Shown: positions 1-10,171, counted from the first letter of the stretch. The stretch: 64,000 bases of DNA from Candidatus Anammoxibacter sp. (GCA_021777055.1 JAIQZO010000093.1:1-64000); one strand, 5' to 3'. Made by a program: numbers and translations. Notes: generated by a model not told the origin, from the sequence alone.

Positions 1-160
1 AAATGCCTAAAATTATAGAAATTTATTATTAATAAAAAACAAAGCTATTAACTTTAGGTACTTTTTCGCATCATGATGTTGCAAAATGTTCATAAATATG
101 GAACATTATTGCACTGCAAAAGGCTAACCGGACAATGCTGAGAATAAATAGGAAAAGGTA
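1..160. repeat. Truncated copy of intergenic repeat also found near 53.0-53.15 kb
   Basis: This stretch shares long near-identical runs with 52991-53150. Both hold a TTATAGAAATTTAT block, an ATTAACTTTAGG block and a CCGGACAATGCTGA block, in the same order. The copy here is cut by the window edge. No gene is seen. It looks like a dispersed palindromic repeat and not a promoter-specific element. Confidence 0.6.
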
Positions 161-224
161 AATTTATACAGATTTAAAGTGTAATGGGCATAGATTAAAT
201 AAAACCAAATGTAGCCTAACGTCT

Positions 225-1133
225 TTACCTCCATGTATTTACTTTTAGCTTCTTTAACAACTCTTTCCCTATCTGATTTTCTGGGTTCAGAGAAAGGGCA
301 AATTGTATACGACGCATTATATCCTCTTTTTTTAATCCATTACACTGTGTAATGTACGTATCATATTGGATTTGTGCCAACGCGATATTAATACTTTCTT
401 GAAAAGGATTAATGGATAACGATTTCTCGAACGCGACAGCGGCATCTTTATTGTTTTCACCTGAAAGGTATAACTCGCCTAGAGTGTTCCAGATATCGTT
501 ATTCTCCGGCATTAAAGGTATAAGTCTTTTAAAATAATCAATAGCATCCCAGATATTTCCCAACTGAATATACAGATTTGATAAATTTAACAAAGATTTT
601 GCATGGTAAATCTCTCTTTCCAAAATCAATTTGTATTCCGCAATCGCCTCATCAAACATATCATAACGGTCATAAAGAAATGCAAGACAAAAACGTGCAG
701 AAATGGACTCGGAATCAAGCTTAATAGCCTTTAAGTATTGGTCAACGGCACCATAAAAATCACCTTCCAATTCCAACACCTTGCCTATATTAATAACGGC
801 TTCAGTATTACCAGGATCGAACCTCAGGACATATTCATAGATCTTTTTTGCACTTCCAAATCTATCCATCTTTTCATAAGCATAGCCAAGATTATTTAAT
901 GCTTCGGCATTATCAGGTGCTAATTCAAGAACCCATTGGAAATACTTTACTGCTCTAGCATACTCATTTCTTGCAATATAAATAAAACCAAGGTTTATAT
1001 ACGCGGAGACAAAACTATTCTCATATTTTATGCACTTTTTATATGCTTCTATTGCTTTATCAGATTCCGGTTCATGTCTGTCAAGATAACACCCCTTATC
1101 AAACCATTTAATCGCAAGTTTGTGTTTATCCAT
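225..1133 (-). CDS. TPR-repeat protein
   Basis: The 302-residue product is built almost entirely of tetratricopeptide repeats of about 34 residues. The recurring pattern is A-x-x-x-[FY]-x-x-x-[LI] followed by P-x(2)-x-A-x-x-N-[LI]-G, seen for example around residues 40-75, 76-110 and 111-145. No signal peptide or membrane segment is visible, so it is probably a cytoplasmic or peripheral scaffold that binds other proteins. It lies 73 bp downstream of an ExeA-like ATPase on the same strand and may be co-transcribed with it. The partner and pathway cannot be told from the sequence. The TPR assignment is secure; any specific role is not. Confidence 0.85.
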   Translation of the reverse strand: MDKHKLAIKWFDKGCYLDRHEPESDKAIEAYKKCIKYENSFVSAYINLGFIYIARNEYARAVKYFQWVLELAPDNAEALNNLGYAYEKMDRFGSAKKIYEYVLRFDPGNTEAVINIGKVLELEGDFYGAVDQYLKAIKLDSESISARFCLAFLYDRYDMFDEAIAEYKLILEREIYHAKSLLNLSNLYIQLGNIWDAIDYFKRLIPLMPENNDIWNTLGELYLSGENNKDAAVAFEKSLSINPFQESINIALAQIQYDTYITQCNGLKKEDIMRRIQFALSLNPENQIGKELLKKLKVNTWR

Positions 1134-1206
1134 TATAAATTAATCTTCCCAAACAAAGAAAAAAGCTAATATGCAATTTTGTAATGAATCGCTTACATCC
1201 GTATGT

Positions 1207-2496
1207 TCAATTCATTTCAACAATTTTGTTCATAATAAAGTCTCTGATCTCCCCCCATACGCAAACAGGGTCTATAAAAAACGAAGCAGTTAAGTTGGGA
1301 TTCTCCTTTAGTGTCTTAGTTGCAATGGCCCCGGCAAGGTTTATCTGTTTCTCTTCAGTAAATGATATTGCCTCACTTAATACATTTCTGGGAATAGTAA
1401 TATTTACTTTAGACTCCCCTATCTGTATGTTAAAACATTCTTCAACATCTCTGAAACCATTTACTTCTGGCAATTCTTCTCCCACTTCAGACACTTTTTG
1501 CCGCAAACCAGCAAAAAGCCTTTCATCTTTTTCTTTAGCTAAAACTATTTCAGAATTTTTCTCCTTGACTGCCATATTTCCCATGACAGGTAATTGAATA
1601 TCTTCTTTTTTGACCACCTTCTTTGTCACCTTTTTAACTCTTTTTCTTGGCATCCTTTTTGGTGGAGCTGAAAATGTTACCTTTTGAAAGCGTCTACCAA
1701 TTTGGTCAACAACTTCTGCATTAATTTCATCGAGCTCATTTGTCTCACCTGCTTTTAATGATAATTTACACATTTTATTAATTAAACGAGGAATACCTCC
1801 CTCCGAATGTCTCCATATATTTTCATATGCATCATCACAGAAAATCTTTCTGGTACAATTGGCAAGTAACAGACGTGAGTTAACATATTTTATCATCAAA
1901 TCCTTACTTTCGATCTTGTCAAGTTTGCAATAAGTCCCTATTCTCTGAAACAAGTTTGCAAATTTTGGATTTTCCAAACGTTTTGCCAGCTCCAATTGAC
2001 CAGCAAGTACTATAGTAAAAAGGTTTCGGCTATCATCTTGCATATTGGTAAGGAGTCTTATGCTTTCAAGGTCCTTTTGTGAAATAACGTTAGCCTCATC
2101 TATAAAAACTAATACCTTTTTCCCTTCATTAATGGTCTCAATCAATAACCTATTAAAATTTTCCAACAGATCTGCTTTCCTTTTTCCCTCGCACAGTTTA
2201 CCCGTCAATTGTCCTATAATCTCCCGCAATAACTGTAGAAATGTTAAACCAAGGTTAGTTATTAATGCTATCTTATACTTTCCCTTTTCCAATGAGTCAA
2301 TAACCATACGGATAGATAAAGTTTTTCCAAGGCCAACATTACCTACTATCACAGCAATAGACTCATCACCCTCTTCAATTGAAAACCGTGTATCCGCAAT
2401 AGCGTTTTCCATAGTAATATGACAATCTACATACATACTTGGATCAGGAACATTATCAAAAGGCGGTTTGGTAAGCCCCCAATAGTCGTAATACAT
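1207..2496 (-). CDS. ExeA/GspA-like AAA+ ATPase with basic C-terminal extension
   Basis: The N-terminus (MYYDYWGLTKPPF, then NVPDP) is the hallmark of the ExeA/general-secretion ATPase family. A Walker A motif GNVGLGKT lies at residues 52-59 and a Walker B-like VLVFIDEA at about 125-132. After the AAA domain comes a Lys/Arg-rich linker (about 275-300) and a C-terminal region of unknown fold. The start chosen is the ATG at 2496: a GGAGG Shine-Dalgarno sits about 8 bases upstream, whereas the longer frame opens with a GTG inside that ribosome site. Relatives assist assembly of envelope complexes or exopolysaccharide/secretion machinery, often next to TPR proteins as here. The exact client is unknown. 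Confidence 0.85.
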   Translation of the reverse strand: MYYDYWGLTKPPFDNVPDPSMYVDCHITMENAIADTRFSIEEGDESIAVIVGNVGLGKTLSIRMVIDSLEKGKYKIALITNLGLTFLQLLREIIGQLTGKLCEGKRKADLLENFNRLLIETINEGKKVLVFIDEANVISQKDLESIRLLTNMQDDSRNLFTIVLAGQLELAKRLENPKFANLFQRIGTYCKLDKIESKDLMIKYVNSRLLLANCTRKIFCDDAYENIWRHSEGGIPRLINKMCKLSLKAGETNELDEINAEVVDQIGRRFQKVTFSAPPKRMPRKRVKKVTKKVVKKEDIQLPVMGNMAVKEKNSEIVLAKEKDERLFAGLRQKVSEVGEELPEVNGFRDVEECFNIQIGESKVNITIPRNVLSEAISFTEEKQINLAGAIATKTLKENPNLTASFFIDPVCVWGEIRDFIMNKIVEMN

Positions 2497-2661
2497 AACG
2501 ATTACCTCCACCCAAAAGAATTATTTGTTAAAGTTAGTTTTGTGATAAATGTCACATCCAAATTTATACTAGCCATATATAATAAATATCGTACGGTTAC
2601 AAATAAATTAAACAGCAAATAATTATTTAATTCACTATGTTCATTAAAAATGGAGAAGAAT

Positions 2662-3141
2662 ATGAATAAAAATAATATATACCAGCTAATGAGCATTAAA
2701 GCCTTTGAAAATCTTGATTACAACGATTTTGACGTTATAAATAATATTCTAATTCTGTCCAGATTTAAGCCCAACGATGTTATACTAAAAGAAGGTACCC
2801 ATGGAGATTCAATGCATTTTGTAATAGAAGGGATACTTGAAGTACTTAAGGAAAATGACAAGAATGAGAGTATTCCAATTGCAACTATTTCCCATGGGGA
2901 ATTTATTGGAGAGATTGCAATGATTGTGGGATTTGTACGCACTGCAACCATAAGGGCAAAGACAGAGGGATCACTACTTACCCTAAAGCGTAACGATTTT
3001 GAAAAACTAATAGAAACTCATTCAAGAATCGCAGCTGGAATCCTGAAAAGTATAGTAAAATTAGTTAGTATGAATCTTCTCAAAACATCAAACAATTTTG
3101 TAAACAGTAAAGAGAAAGATAACAGGTCTATTGCTATCTAA
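2662..3141 (+). CDS. Cyclic-nucleotide-binding-domain protein without DNA-binding domain
   Basis: The product is about 159 residues and is a single cNMP-binding (CAP effector) domain. It shows the beta-roll signature GDSMHFVIEGILEV and a phosphate-binding cassette GEFIGEIAM followed by R-T-A-T. There is no helix-turn-helix, so unlike Crp it cannot act as a transcription factor by itself. The ATG at 2662 is preferred over the ATG at 2650 because GGAG lies 7 bases before it. It is divergent from the ExeA-like gene and followed by a good intrinsic terminator. A second protein of the same type is encoded at 43807. The ligand (cAMP, c-di-GMP or none) cannot be predicted. Confidence 0.8.
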   Translation: MNKNNIYQLMSIKAFENLDYNDFDVINNILILSRFKPNDVILKEGTHGDSMHFVIEGILEVLKENDKNESIPIATISHGEFIGEIAMIVGFVRTATIRAKTEGSLLTLKRNDFEKLIETHSRIAAGILKSIVKLVSMNLLKTSNNFVNSKEKDNRSIAI

Positions 3142-3168
3142 TGTCATTAAGGAGATCCGGCGATGATG

Positions 3169-3202
3169 GAGACGTCCTTCAATTAATGACGTCTCTTTTT
3201 TC
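3169..3202 (+). terminator. Rho-independent terminator
   Basis: A perfect 8-bp stem GAGACGTC/GACGTCTC with an 11-base loop is followed directly by a run of T residues. It sits about 28 bases after the stop codon of the cyclic-nucleotide-binding gene, and would end that transcript before the convergent tilS gene. Confidence 0.8.
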
Positions 3203-3234
3203 TAACAAATAAATCAAGAAACGCTTGAACAATA

Positions 3235-4710
3235 TTAATCACATGGGAGACATCGTAAAATTATTACATTGCGCGTCTCTTCCGAAATTTTTACCCGGTT
3301 ATCCAAACGAAACCCAACAATCCATACGGGAAAATCTTTTGACATCACAATGGGAACATTGTCCCTATTTTCAATGGAAATCTTTTTATCGATAAAGAAG
3401 TCTTTTAGCTTCTTACTCCCTTTTGAACCTAAAGGCCAGAAACGGTCGCCATTTTCTCGAGATCTGACATATAAAGGAAAATTAATCTTTGACAAATCTG
3501 CAACCTCTTCATTTTCCGTCTTCATATTCGCAAAATCTTTAAAAGAAAACTTCTCATATTCCATTACAGTTGCCTCAATCTTATATGTAGTACCGGTTAG
3601 TTTTGTTATCCCAGGAACATTTAATACAGTTTTTTTTAATTCTCTATTTGTCAGGTTCTTACTCAATCCCGAACCAGAAGGTATTAATTCATTTTCCGGC
3701 TGCCATTGAATGACAAATTGGCCGTCTTTTTTATAAACAGATAAACCTGATAACAGAATAAGCACCTTACGGCTACCGCCTTCTTTTACATAGTTTATGA
3801 TGCGCAGGTATTTTTTATATCCTATCTGTTTTAGAGGAATGCCCATTTCAGTGAAAACATCATGAAGTAAACTTTGCTGTACAATCTCTGAAGACATTAA
3901 AAAGTTATGGACATCCAGAACAGACCTGTTATTACCTAACTCAAGAACAGAAGCTTTTGATAACGATGCGGCCAACTCGTCGATCACTCTATAATTAGAA
4001 TTTGCGATCTTGCACAAATTTTCAATGGCATGTTTGATCCTTCTGTTATAACTCTTCTCTAAGGTAGGTATAAGATCCAGACGAATCTTGTTCCTTAGAT
4101 ATGTTTTTTCCATATTGGAGGAATCAACTCTAAATGATAGGTTCGCAGTTTCCAAATAATTAAGAATATCTTCTTTCCAGATATTTAATAATGGGCGAAT
4201 AAGGGTTATTGTAGATTTTGCAGAAATTGGACGTGTTGATTTTATGCCGCATAAACCAAGAAATCCCGTTCCACGTATTATGCGATGGAGCAGAGTTTCT
4301 ACATTATCATCTGCGTTATGGGCAACTGCAACATATTGAGCACCAACGTCTAAAGCACAAGCTTCTAAGAACTTGTATCTTTCTATTCTGGCAGACTCTT
4401 CGATTGAGAGTTTTGATTCTTTTGAAACCGAGGTAATGTCAATTTCGCTGATTATAAGAGGAAGGTTTAACCGCAGGGCAAGGCTTTTAACATAATCAGC
4501 ATCTTTGTCCGATTCTGTTCCGCGCAGTTTATGGTTAAGGTGGGCTATATATAATTTGCGTCCAGGAAAAAGTCTTTGGTTTATATCATATAAAACATTA
4601 ACCAAGGCCACTGAATCCGCCCCACCAGAGACACCGATTACCATGTGACATAAATCATTTATCAAACCGTTTGACTTAAGAAATCCTATTACATCACGTT
4701 CTAACTCCAT
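3235..4710 (-). CDS. tilS: tRNA(Ile)-lysidine synthase TilS
   Basis: TilS uses ATP and lysine to convert C34 of tRNA-Ile(CAU) to lysidine, so that the tRNA reads AUA and is charged with isoleucine. The PP-loop ATPase signature SGGADS is at residues 28-33. The N-type ATP pyrophosphatase domain continues through HLNHKLRGTESDKDADYV and the AHNADDNVETLLHRIIRGTG motif typical of TilS. The C-terminal third carries the TilS C domain with PLYVRSRENGDRFWPLGSKG. The length of 491 residues is normal for a long-form TilS. The gene for a 64-residue protein ends 2 bp upstream of this start, so the two are probably co-transcribed. Confidence 0.95.
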   Translation of the reverse strand: MELERDVIGFLKSNGLINDLCHMVIGVSGGADSVALVNVLYDINQRLFPGRKLYIAHLNHKLRGTESDKDADYVKSLALRLNLPLIISEIDITSVSKESKLSIEESARIERYKFLEACALDVGAQYVAVAHNADDNVETLLHRIIRGTGFLGLCGIKSTRPISAKSTITLIRPLLNIWKEDILNYLETANLSFRVDSSNMEKTYLRNKIRLDLIPTLEKSYNRRIKHAIENLCKIANSNYRVIDELAASLSKASVLELGNNRSVLDVHNFLMSSEIVQQSLLHDVFTEMGIPLKQIGYKKYLRIINYVKEGGSRKVLILLSGLSVYKKDGQFVIQWQPENELIPSGSGLSKNLTNRELKKTVLNVPGITKLTGTTYKIEATVMEYEKFSFKDFANMKTENEEVADLSKINFPLYVRSRENGDRFWPLGSKGSKKLKDFFIDKKISIENRDNVPIVMSKDFPVWIVGFRLDNRVKISEETRNVIILRCLPCD

Positions 4711-4712
4711 CC

Positions 4713-4907
4713 TTAATCATTGTCAAACTGTTGTTTAAATACCAAATCCAAATATGTAAATTCATTTACACGCAGCTGTTCCGGCACGACCTCTATTGTG
4801 GAGTTATCTTCAAGTTTTAATTGTAAATAAGGTGATAACTCAACATCAATAATCTTCTTACCTTCCAGCAACTCTTTTACTTGTTCTTTTGTTAACTTTT
4901 TTTCCAT
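4713..4907 (-). CDS. Small hypothetical protein upstream of tilS
   Basis: This encodes 64 residues, rich in Lys and Glu at the start (MEKKLTKEQVKELLEGK) and then alternating hydrophobic residues that suggest a few beta strands. I do not recognise a family. It is likely a real gene: it is tightly spaced (2 bp) ahead of tilS, and an AAAGGTG-like ribosome site lies just before its ATG. No signal peptide, membrane segment or metal motif is seen. Confidence 0.6.
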   Translation of the reverse strand: MEKKLTKEQVKELLEGKKIIDVELSPYLQLKLEDNSTIEVVPEQLRVNEFTYLDLVFKQQFDND

Positions 4908-4983
4908 AAACTCTCTAATTCTTTACACCTTTCATATTTCAATTAAAAAAGGAGTCGTCCAGAAATAACTTGTAAACAGCACC

Positions 4984-6672
4984 TTAAAGTTTACCAGAAC
5001 GAAAAATAGCAAAAACTAATGAAAACCCCATCACCAAAGCAAAAACATATCCAACTATCCCCAAAACAGAAACATTACCCAGCACCAATGGGCCAACCTT
5101 TCCCATCATTATCATGGATGAACCTATTATTGTCGATGCAAGTATTACACTTAAAGCAAGCCTGTTGCTTGATTTATCCAGATCCGTTATTAATCCGTCC
5201 AATCCTTTATGCTTCATGATAATCTGCATGTCACCACCAATAATTTTCCTCAAAATGTAGCGAAGCTCTTTAGGTGCCTGTCTAATCAGGTTAGTCGCAT
5301 GCCATGTACTGGCAGCCGCAGACTTAGACAAACTATCTATAGACATCCTATCTTTAAAGCGTCCATCCATAAATGGACTTACAACATCAATAAAGTTAAA
5401 CTCCCTGTCCATTAAACGGGCCATACTCGTAACAGTAACAAATGATTTAAGCATCAGGATAAGATCTCTGGGTAGAACCATATCATGTTCCCTGGCAACC
5501 CTCATGGCATCAGAAAACGCATTCTGGATATCAACATTTTTAAGCGGTATACCGTAGTACTTATCAATAATTTCAAACAATGAAAGCCTCAGCCATGCCA
5601 TATCACAACTAGCCGACACCACCCCCATTTCAATAAAGATTTCAACAAACAGGTCTAAGTCTTTCTTTATTAACGCTAGAGCCGCCCCAACGAGCTGCTT
5701 CCTCAGATCCTCTGTTACGTACCCCACCATACCAAAATCAATCATGGCAATGCAGCCATCCTTAGAAACCATCAAGTTTCCAGGATGTGGATCTGCATGA
5801 AACAGACTCTTTTCAAAATATTGGGACATAAATGCGGTAACCAGGTCAAATGCAAGCCTGGATCTGTTTACACCCATTATGTCAATGGCGTTGATATCTG
5901 TTAAGGTCGTATATTCAAATCTTTCAATGGTTAAGACATTATGCGTACTGTAATCCCAAAAAACTTTGGGAATCTTTACATTTTCTGTTTTATCAAAATT
6001 TTTAAAGAAACTGGCCGTACTTGACGCCTCGGAAACAAAGTCCAGCTCCCTCTCTATCTTGCGCGCAAATTCACTAACAATCAAAGCTGGCCTGTAAACT
6101 TTAAACTCATCAATTTTTCCCGCCTGTTCAGCTATGTAGGACAATATCTCCAGATCATTAAGGATAACAGAACCAATCCCGGGCCTTTTTACTTTTACAA
6201 CAACATCTGATCCATCAAGAAGCGTTGCTTTATGTACCTGGGCAATAGAACCGGAGGCAAAAGGCTTTTCACCAAACTGCAGAAACAGTTTGCGCACCGG
6301 GGCCTTTAGTTCTTTTTCTATTATTGATCTGGCAACAGAAGGATCAAAAGGTTTTACATTACTCTGAAGAGATTTTAACTCTTCAATAAAACTTTCAGGT
6401 ATTATATCCGGCCTGGTGGATAAGACTTGCCCCAACTTTACAAAAGTAGGTCCCAACTCCTGACACACCGTAGTAACACGCTTTGCAAGTGAACCATTGG
6501 AAAGCTTAACGCCTTTTACTTTCTTATCCTGTAATCTGTTTAATAACGGAAGGTATGTATGCAGCCTAAGATTATACACCAAATGGCCAAAGCCATGCTT
6601 AACTAATACTTGTAATATTTGCGATAATCTATATATCCTTTTAGGAGTTTTGATAAAACCCGATATTGACAT
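4984..6672 (-). CDS. ubiB: UbiB/ABC1/ADCK-type atypical kinase, membrane-anchored
   Basis: The 562-residue product has all the marks of the UbiB family: the KxGQ motif (K79-Q82), an Ala/Ser-rich nucleotide loop GSIAQVHKA at 141-149, the VKVKRPG lysine region at 160-164, a catalytic HADPHPGNL loop and an IDFGMVG metal-binding loop. Two hydrophobic helices close the C-terminus and anchor it in the membrane. Family members support isoprenoid quinone synthesis or homeostasis by an ATP-dependent role that is not fully defined. Here it could serve menaquinone or other membrane lipids. No other quinone genes are nearby, so the pathway is inferred only from the family. Confidence 0.9.
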   Translation of the reverse strand: MSISGFIKTPKRIYRLSQILQVLVKHGFGHLVYNLRLHTYLPLLNRLQDKKVKGVKLSNGSLAKRVTTVCQELGPTFVKLGQVLSTRPDIIPESFIEELKSLQSNVKPFDPSVARSIIEKELKAPVRKLFLQFGEKPFASGSIAQVHKATLLDGSDVVVKVKRPGIGSVILNDLEILSYIAEQAGKIDEFKVYRPALIVSEFARKIERELDFVSEASSTASFFKNFDKTENVKIPKVFWDYSTHNVLTIERFEYTTLTDINAIDIMGVNRSRLAFDLVTAFMSQYFEKSLFHADPHPGNLMVSKDGCIAMIDFGMVGYVTEDLRKQLVGAALALIKKDLDLFVEIFIEMGVVSASCDMAWLRLSLFEIIDKYYGIPLKNVDIQNAFSDAMRVAREHDMVLPRDLILMLKSFVTVTSMARLMDREFNFIDVVSPFMDGRFKDRMSIDSLSKSAAASTWHATNLIRQAPKELRYILRKIIGGDMQIIMKHKGLDGLITDLDKSSNRLALSVILASTIIGSSMIMMGKVGPLVLGNVSVLGIVGYVFALVMGFSLVFAIFRSGKL

Positions 6673-6846
6673 AATTTTACTTAAGGCTCAACCAATAACA
6701 ATTTAGTGTCTTCTGGCCAAGCCCTTAATGAACTTTCACGGCAACAATACACAACAATAATATTAGACTCAATATTTTGTTGCAAACTTTAGGTTACTAT
6801 ATATTATGCGGTATTAATAAATTCTAAGACTATACTCAAAGTGATC

Positions 6847-8619
6847 CTAATCATCAATTTTAAGGCCTAGTTCTTTAAGCTGCACCTGATCTACTGCAGA
6901 AGGAGCACCAGTCATCAAACATGTCGCTTTTTGCGTCTTTGGAAACGGTATAACTTCTCTAATATCATCAAGGCCCAGCATTAGAGCTACCATCCTGTCA
7001 AGCCCAAGAGCTATTCCGCCATGGGGAGGAGCGCCATATTTTAGGCCATCCAATAGGAACCCAAACTTGCTTCTAGCACTTTCATCATCTATATTAAGCA
7101 GCTTAAATGCCTTTTTCTGGATCTCCGGATCGTGTATTCTTATACTTCCGCCACCCAGTTCAACACCATTAACCACAAGATCATATGCACGGGCCTTAAC
7201 CTCTAACGGTTTTTCGTCAAGAATAGAGAGATCTTCACTTCGAGGTGAAGTAAAAGGATGGTGTAATGAATCAAACCTATCCATATCACTGTTAAACTCA
7301 AATAACGGAAACTCAACTATCCAGGTAAACTGAAAGTCATCTTTTTTCGTAAGATTTAATATTTTAGCTAGATTCAGCCGAAGTTGCGCTAATGACGAAT
7401 CGACAACTTTATCCTTATCTGCAACAAATAAAAGCAAATCTCCAGGTTCAGCTTCCAACCTATCTGCTATTTCATCCTGCAGCTCTTTAGAAAAGAATTT
7501 CGCAATGGAAGAGGTCAATACTCGCCCATCTTCAACCTTAAACCATGCAAGACCTTTTGCACCGCAATCAGCCAAAGAAGCGGTAAGGTCATCTATATCT
7601 TTTCGTGAAAATTTTGAACAACCTTTAGCATTTATCCCTTTAACTTTACCACCAGATTCAACAGCTCCAGTAAAAACCTTAAAATCGGACTTCCCCGCAA
7701 GATCGGTAAGATTTTTTATCTTTAAACCAAACCGCAAGTCAGGTTTATCACACCCATAGGAGTCCATGGCATCTTTATAAGATAATCTTGGAAATGGTGT
7801 TGGAATATCAATCTCCAGTAGTTCACTAAACAGTTTCGCCATTAAACTTTCAATTATCTCATAAATATCTTCCTCATCAATAAATGATAGTTCAAGGTCA
7901 AGTTGCGTAAACTCCGGCTGTCTCTGAGACCTTAGATCCTCATCGCGAAAACAGCGTACAATCTGGAAATAACGGTCATAACCGGAAACCATCAACAACT
8001 GTTTAAAAAGCTGTGGAGATTGAGGCAAAGCATAACACTTACTCTGATTTACCCTGCTAGGGACAAGGTAATCTCTCGCTCCTTCCGGGGTACTTTTAGT
8101 CAGGAAAGGTGTCTCTATCTCAAGAAAATTGATATTGTCCAGGAATTTTCTTATTATTTGATAAGACTTATGCCTGAATATCAAGTTTCTCTGCATTTGA
8201 AAACGGCGTAAGTCTAAATATCTGTGTTTTAACCTTATCTCAAGAGAGGTAATGGTTTCACTTTCAGATATCTCAAATGGGGGAGTCTCGGAGCGGTTCA
8301 GGAGCTCAAGTTCGTCAGCAATTATTTCTAGCTTTCCAGTCTCCATATTGGGATTAATAGTTTCATCAGACCGTAATGAAACTACCCCTTTAACAGCAAT
8401 AACAAATTCAGGTCTTAAGATACGGGCATTTCTGTGGAGTTCCTCTCCCGCTTCCGGGTTAAAGACAATCTGCGTAATTCCATAACGATCACGTAAATCA
8501 ATAAAAGTTACACCACCATGATCCCTTGAACTATTAACCCACCCTGTCATAACAACGGTCTTCTTAACATCCTCTACTGTCAGCTCCCCACATGTATGTG
8601 TACGTTTTAATTTTGGCAT
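6847..8619 (-). CDS. aspS: Aspartyl-tRNA synthetase (bacterial type)
   Basis: Charges tRNA-Asp, possibly also tRNA-Asn in organisms that use transamidation. The 590-residue length is that of the bacterial form. An N-terminal OB-fold (GWVNSSRDHGGVTFIDLRD) is followed by the class II core. Motif 2 is FRDEDLRSQRQPEFTQLD, a GAD insertion domain lies at about 290-410, and motif 3 is GGIALGLDRMV near residue 550. It is transcribed downstream of hisS with a 229-bp gap that contains degenerate repeat sequence. Discriminating versus non-discriminating specificity cannot be read from the sequence alone. Confidence 0.97.
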   Translation of the reverse strand: MPKLKRTHTCGELTVEDVKKTVVMTGWVNSSRDHGGVTFIDLRDRYGITQIVFNPEAGEELHRNARILRPEFVIAVKGVVSLRSDETINPNMETGKLEIIADELELLNRSETPPFEISESETITSLEIRLKHRYLDLRRFQMQRNLIFRHKSYQIIRKFLDNINFLEIETPFLTKSTPEGARDYLVPSRVNQSKCYALPQSPQLFKQLLMVSGYDRYFQIVRCFRDEDLRSQRQPEFTQLDLELSFIDEEDIYEIIESLMAKLFSELLEIDIPTPFPRLSYKDAMDSYGCDKPDLRFGLKIKNLTDLAGKSDFKVFTGAVESGGKVKGINAKGCSKFSRKDIDDLTASLADCGAKGLAWFKVEDGRVLTSSIAKFFSKELQDEIADRLEAEPGDLLLFVADKDKVVDSSLAQLRLNLAKILNLTKKDDFQFTWIVEFPLFEFNSDMDRFDSLHHPFTSPRSEDLSILDEKPLEVKARAYDLVVNGVELGGGSIRIHDPEIQKKAFKLLNIDDESARSKFGFLLDGLKYGAPPHGGIALGLDRMVALMLGLDDIREVIPFPKTQKATCLMTGAPSAVDQVQLKELGLKIDD

Positions 8620-8848
8620 AATAACACTTCCTGGTAAATCATCTTAAAATATTGAGTAATATCTTGTAACTAATCAGTATACCGTAGTCAGAAGTCAGAA
8701 TCCAGCATGGGAGATGAATACGCCTCCAACAATTCGCAGACTTATTAAAAACAAATTTGAAATTTACTTGCCGGTTTTCACCATTCAGAATCCTGTTTTC
8801 GGACTACTGTATTCTTAATCTTTATTACGTTAAATAGTTACAATATCT
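8620..8848. repeat. Degenerate palindromic repeat between hisS and aspS
   Basis: The stretch 8680-8816 contains GTCAGAAGTCAGAATCCAG near one end and ATTCAGAATCCTG and ACTGTATTC near the other. These words match the better-preserved inverted repeats at 23514-23652 and 62738-62882, so this looks like a decayed member of that family. No gene is seen. Confidence 0.45.
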
Positions 8849-10171
8849 TCATTTGTTCAACAATAATTTCTTAATAAACTCTGCCACTTTTGCCTTTTCA
8901 AGCACATTCTCATCACTAGTCTGCATGTTTTTCAACTTTACAGTACCGTTATCAATCTCATCTTGCCCAATCACAGCAACGAAATTAACCTTCAATTTAT
9001 TTGCTGTCCTCATTTGCGCTTTGGGACTGCGGTCTTCATAATCCATATCAACAGAAATTCCCTCGCCCCTCAAACTATTTGTCAGCAAGAAACTTGCACG
9101 TCTACATTCACTCCCGATAGAGACAATATATACATCCGGCGCAGGTTCTTTTATATCAAACAACCTTTGCTTTGTTGAATCGGACATTTCACTCATTGAA
9201 TTCTTTAATGCAAGCATTGATGCTTCAATACCGGCCGCAAAACCAACCGCTCCGGTTTCAGGCCCCCCAATATCAGACACAAGATAATCATACCGACCAC
9301 CAGCACAAATGGTATCCCTTGCACCAAGGGATGGGTGTGTTATCTCAAACACTGTCTTTGTATAATAATCCAGCCCTCTAACTAAATGGGGTTCTATAAC
9401 ATAACCTATGTTTGAAGCTGACAATATATCTATTAACCCGTCAAAACTACTCTTGCAGCATTCACAAATATGTTCTCTTATATCCGGCACCACCGCGGTC
9501 ACCTCTTTACACTTCTCATTTTTACAGTCAAGAACCCTTAACACGTTTCTATTCATGCGAGTATTACACAATTCGCAAAGATTCTCACTGTTTTTGATAA
9601 GCTGTTCCTTAAGGACCTCCCTATAACCCGGACGACACTCTTTACATCCTATTGAATTTATCTTTACTTTACACCCTGGCAGCCCTAATTTATCATACAT
9701 TCTCATTGCAACAATAATTGCCTCAGCATCAAGCATTGGATCATCCGCGCCAATAGCCTCTATCCCCATCTGGTGAAACTGTCGTAACCTACCAGCCTGC
9801 GGCCTCTCTTTTCTAAACATAGGGCCAATATAATAAAACTTTTGAAACTTCTTTGTCTTATATATCTCGTATTCGACATAAGCCCTCATGACAGAAGCTG
9901 TACTTTCCGGACGTAAAGTAATACCCGAAGAATCTCCGTCCTTAAACGTATACATCTCTTTCTCAACAATATCCGTAACTTCACCAATAGAGCGAACAAA
10001 AAGATTTGTATCCTCAAATACGGGAGTTCTTATCTCATAATATCCTGCCAGCTCAAAAACCTCCCTGGCAGTCTCTTCAACGGCACGCCACAGCTGCCAA
10101 TCACCAGGCAACACATCCTCCGTACCACGCGGAGCCTTAAGGATTTTTGCAACATTTTTTTTAGACATCAT
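8849..10171 (-). CDS. hisS: Histidyl-tRNA synthetase
   Basis: Charges tRNA-His. The class II core is clear: PRGTEDVLPGD near the start, motif 2 MFRKERPQAGRLRQFHQ, the HisRS-specific VRGLDYYTKTVFE and AGGRYDYL, and a C-terminal anticodon-binding domain with VDMDYEDRSPKAQMR. The in-frame TTG at 10183 is not preferred, because two adjacent ATG codons at 10171 and 10168 precede the conserved region. A cysteine-rich insertion (C-x2-C-R-P-G-Y and C-x2-C pairs, about residues 170-240) resembles the zinc-binding insert seen in some HisRS proteins. Its role is not essential to the call. Confidence 0.96.
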   Translation of the reverse strand: MMSKKNVAKILKAPRGTEDVLPGDWQLWRAVEETAREVFELAGYYEIRTPVFEDTNLFVRSIGEVTDIVEKEMYTFKDGDSSGITLRPESTASVMRAYVEYEIYKTKKFQKFYYIGPMFRKERPQAGRLRQFHQMGIEAIGADDPMLDAEAIIVAMRMYDKLGLPGCKVKINSIGCKECRPGYREVLKEQLIKNSENLCELCNTRMNRNVLRVLDCKNEKCKEVTAVVPDIREHICECCKSSFDGLIDILSASNIGYVIEPHLVRGLDYYTKTVFEITHPSLGARDTICAGGRYDYLVSDIGGPETGAVGFAAGIEASMLALKNSMSEMSDSTKQRLFDIKEPAPDVYIVSIGSECRRASFLLTNSLRGEGISVDMDYEDRSPKAQMRTANKLKVNFVAVIGQDEIDNGTVKLKNMQTSDENVLEKAKVAEFIKKLLLNK